A DNA stretch of 64,000 bases from assembly GCA_022457155.1 (NCBI GenBank), contig JAJGOT010000339.1, forward strand, positions 621,501 to 685,500, read 5' to 3'. The position numbers and the translations under genes were made by a program. The stretch comes from Cladopsammia gracilis (lineage: Eukaryota; Cnidaria; Anthozoa; Scleractinia; Dendrophylliidae). Positions 62,473 through 64,000 of the stretch are shown one piece after another. The notes beneath the pieces are model-generated. The model saw only the letters and a program-made list of their open reading frames with translations, was not told the DNA's origin and did no database searches. Within the stretch, counting starts at the first letter, position 1. Each line of letters opens with the position of its first letter.

Positions 62473-62508
62473 CTGCCACAATAAATCAGAAGGAAAGCAC
62501 TTCGTTAA

Positions 62509-63477
62509 CCCTTTAAGTACCAATCGTACATATTCGTACGAAAATCACTAGTAGTGATTTAAAGATCTTTAGCTTTCACATATCTACACAAATGATAGTA
62601 ATGATCCCTTGTTAGGGCAAAGCGATAAGTTTCATAGCATTAACAACCAACTACTTGACTACAACTGTGGATTTCCGCTGCATATGGTTATTCATCCGGC
62701 AGCAATCCAGAAATGCCCGTTTTCTACTTCCCAGGAAAACAACAAAAAACGCACATCTTTGCATCAATTTCTTTTAATGAAAAAGTAACTCTGAATCCAA
62801 AAGTGTAGATTTGCAGCTAACTTCGAACCTATTCCTCTGCATCCACTTAGAAAAATTTCCATCAATATTTCAACAGACCGAGCAATTTCCATTCAATCAG
62901 AGCTATTCTTGCAAACTTATAACATCATTATGCACGACCGAAAGGAATTCTGGGTAATATATTTTTTATAAGTGTCGAGCCACCCAGACCAACTGGCAAA
63001 ATATTGCACCGATTGCATTCTTTAGAAGTCAAAAGTCGTCCAAATTGCCTTGGTAGGTCTCGAAATCCAACCACAGAAGGGCCAGAGAGACAACTTCACT
63101 CATGGACCGCCATGTTTTGCTACGGATACTTTTGGCGTTCCAGTCATAGTCAAATCATCTCTCACCTCTGATTTCTTTCAGACGTTTGCCTCTGCCCACC
63201 ATTCCAGCTTAATGATGCCAGCCTGGGGGTTTCTGCAGTGAAAAATGACTCGAAAAAGCACTTATAAACCAAATTCTTATCAGATTCGAGTCCGTGTGAT
63301 CGCTAATCGAGCGAGCAACGGCTGAATACTGATGTCACAATGAAAATTCGAGCCCACTTTGATTTGAAACAGCGTATATTTTTATGTGAGCTATTTATAT
63401 GCAGTCACGAAATTCTACAGATTGCCTAGCCCCACAAAACTGCTTTGGGAACCCAAAGAAATTTGGTAGTTAAAGGG
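62509..63477. mobile_element. Non-autonomous piggyBac-like element
   Basis: 969 bp, inverted ends CCCTTTAAGTACCAA / TTGGTAGTTAAAGGG, with TTAA directly outside both ends (62505-62508, 63478-63481). CCC-starting ends plus a TTAA duplication are the piggyBac signature. No transposase ORF. Confidence 0.82.
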
Positions 63478-64000
63478 TTAAACACATAGTATCACTTGTT
63501 ACAGTGTCGTTACCTGTACCATGATTATTATTCCACTGTGTTTTTTTTTACCCGCCACGCAAAATATGCGAGCGTATGTAAAATCCGCGCCATACACAGA
63601 CTGAGAATATACTTTGGTACAAGAAATCAATACTGGTACAACAGGTAAATATGTAGTGGGATAATCATATTATCTCTCACATATTATATTATCGACCATG
63701 GTTTTAAGACTCATCCTGAATGCGTTACTCATTTTTGTGACACTTTCTAAAGCCAGCTGGCACTTTGTCACCACCTCTGAATACAGTTACCAAAAGTTGC
63801 AACCCAGTACAATAATTTATCATGCTATTTGAAATGTAAACAAGCGGTCGACAAGTTCGCGTTTTTAACGGTTAATTTAGCTACCGTTGGCTATGCGACG
63901 ATTTCAGAAGACTTTTTAAAATGCTCGATGCTTGGCCCAAGTCAGAAGATGAAGACAGGTAAAACCTAAACATGGATCAGGTTTAGGAAAGATGACCAAC

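Noticed and set aside
62473..64000. First half of fucolectin domain A
   Set aside because: I looked for PWWxVDL and NRxDCC motifs on the minus strand and found none, so no exon is called.

Overview
The window looks like the genome of a cnidarian, most likely an anthozoan such as a stony coral or sea anemone. It is AT-rich, has short phase-conserved exons and long introns full of small transposons, and carries a receptor phosphatase whose ectodomain combines fucolectin-type and discoidin modules. The assignment is inference; no organelle or rRNA marker is present.

Almost the whole window is one minus-strand host gene. I could chain 34 exons in frame from 62472 down to a stop at 68. They encode a receptor-type protein tyrosine phosphatase (RPTP): at least one and a half fucolectin-type (FTP) domains, an F5/8C discoidin domain, eight fibronectin type III (FN3) domains, one transmembrane helix, an intact catalytic D1 domain and a degenerate D2 domain. 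The 5' end lies beyond position 64000. The introns hold MITE-like elements whose target duplications suggest hAT, Mutator, PIF/Harbinger, mariner/pogo and piggyBac relatives, tRNA-derived SINEs, three copies of a 1.25-kb unclassified repeat, microsatellites and minisatellites.

The intron between the discoidin exon (56675) and the first FN3 exon (31728) contains a nested insertion. An older element with about 780-bp inverted repeats and TTAA at both ends (33615-56641) was hit by a 20.4-kb Polinton/Maverick (34392-54780) with a 6-bp target duplication, ACAACG, on both sides. The Polinton encodes protein-primed DNA polymerase B with an N-terminal SAP domain, an rve integrase with chromodomain, an adenain-like protease, a packaging ATPase, a double-jelly-roll capsid protein (now split), a penton-like protein, a basic core protein, a pVI-like protein with two PPxY motifs, a parvovirus-type phospholipase A2 protein, a fibre with phage-tail-fibre repeats, a membrane protein, a VLTF3-like factor, a NUMOD-repeat protein and several unknown small proteins.

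Virion genes of the Polinton share a TAAAATG context at the start codon while regulatory and replication genes do not; together with the VLTF3-like gene this suggests a poxvirus-like late transcription programme. A 0.7-kb array of ten near-perfect palindromes lies between the two halves of the element. Its 408-bp terminal units are in direct rather than inverted orientation, each with inverted arms, which suggests a flip-flop terminus. Two frameshifted genes, a frameshift at the polymerase C terminus and two in-frame stops suggest this copy is decaying, although its terminal units are almost identical.
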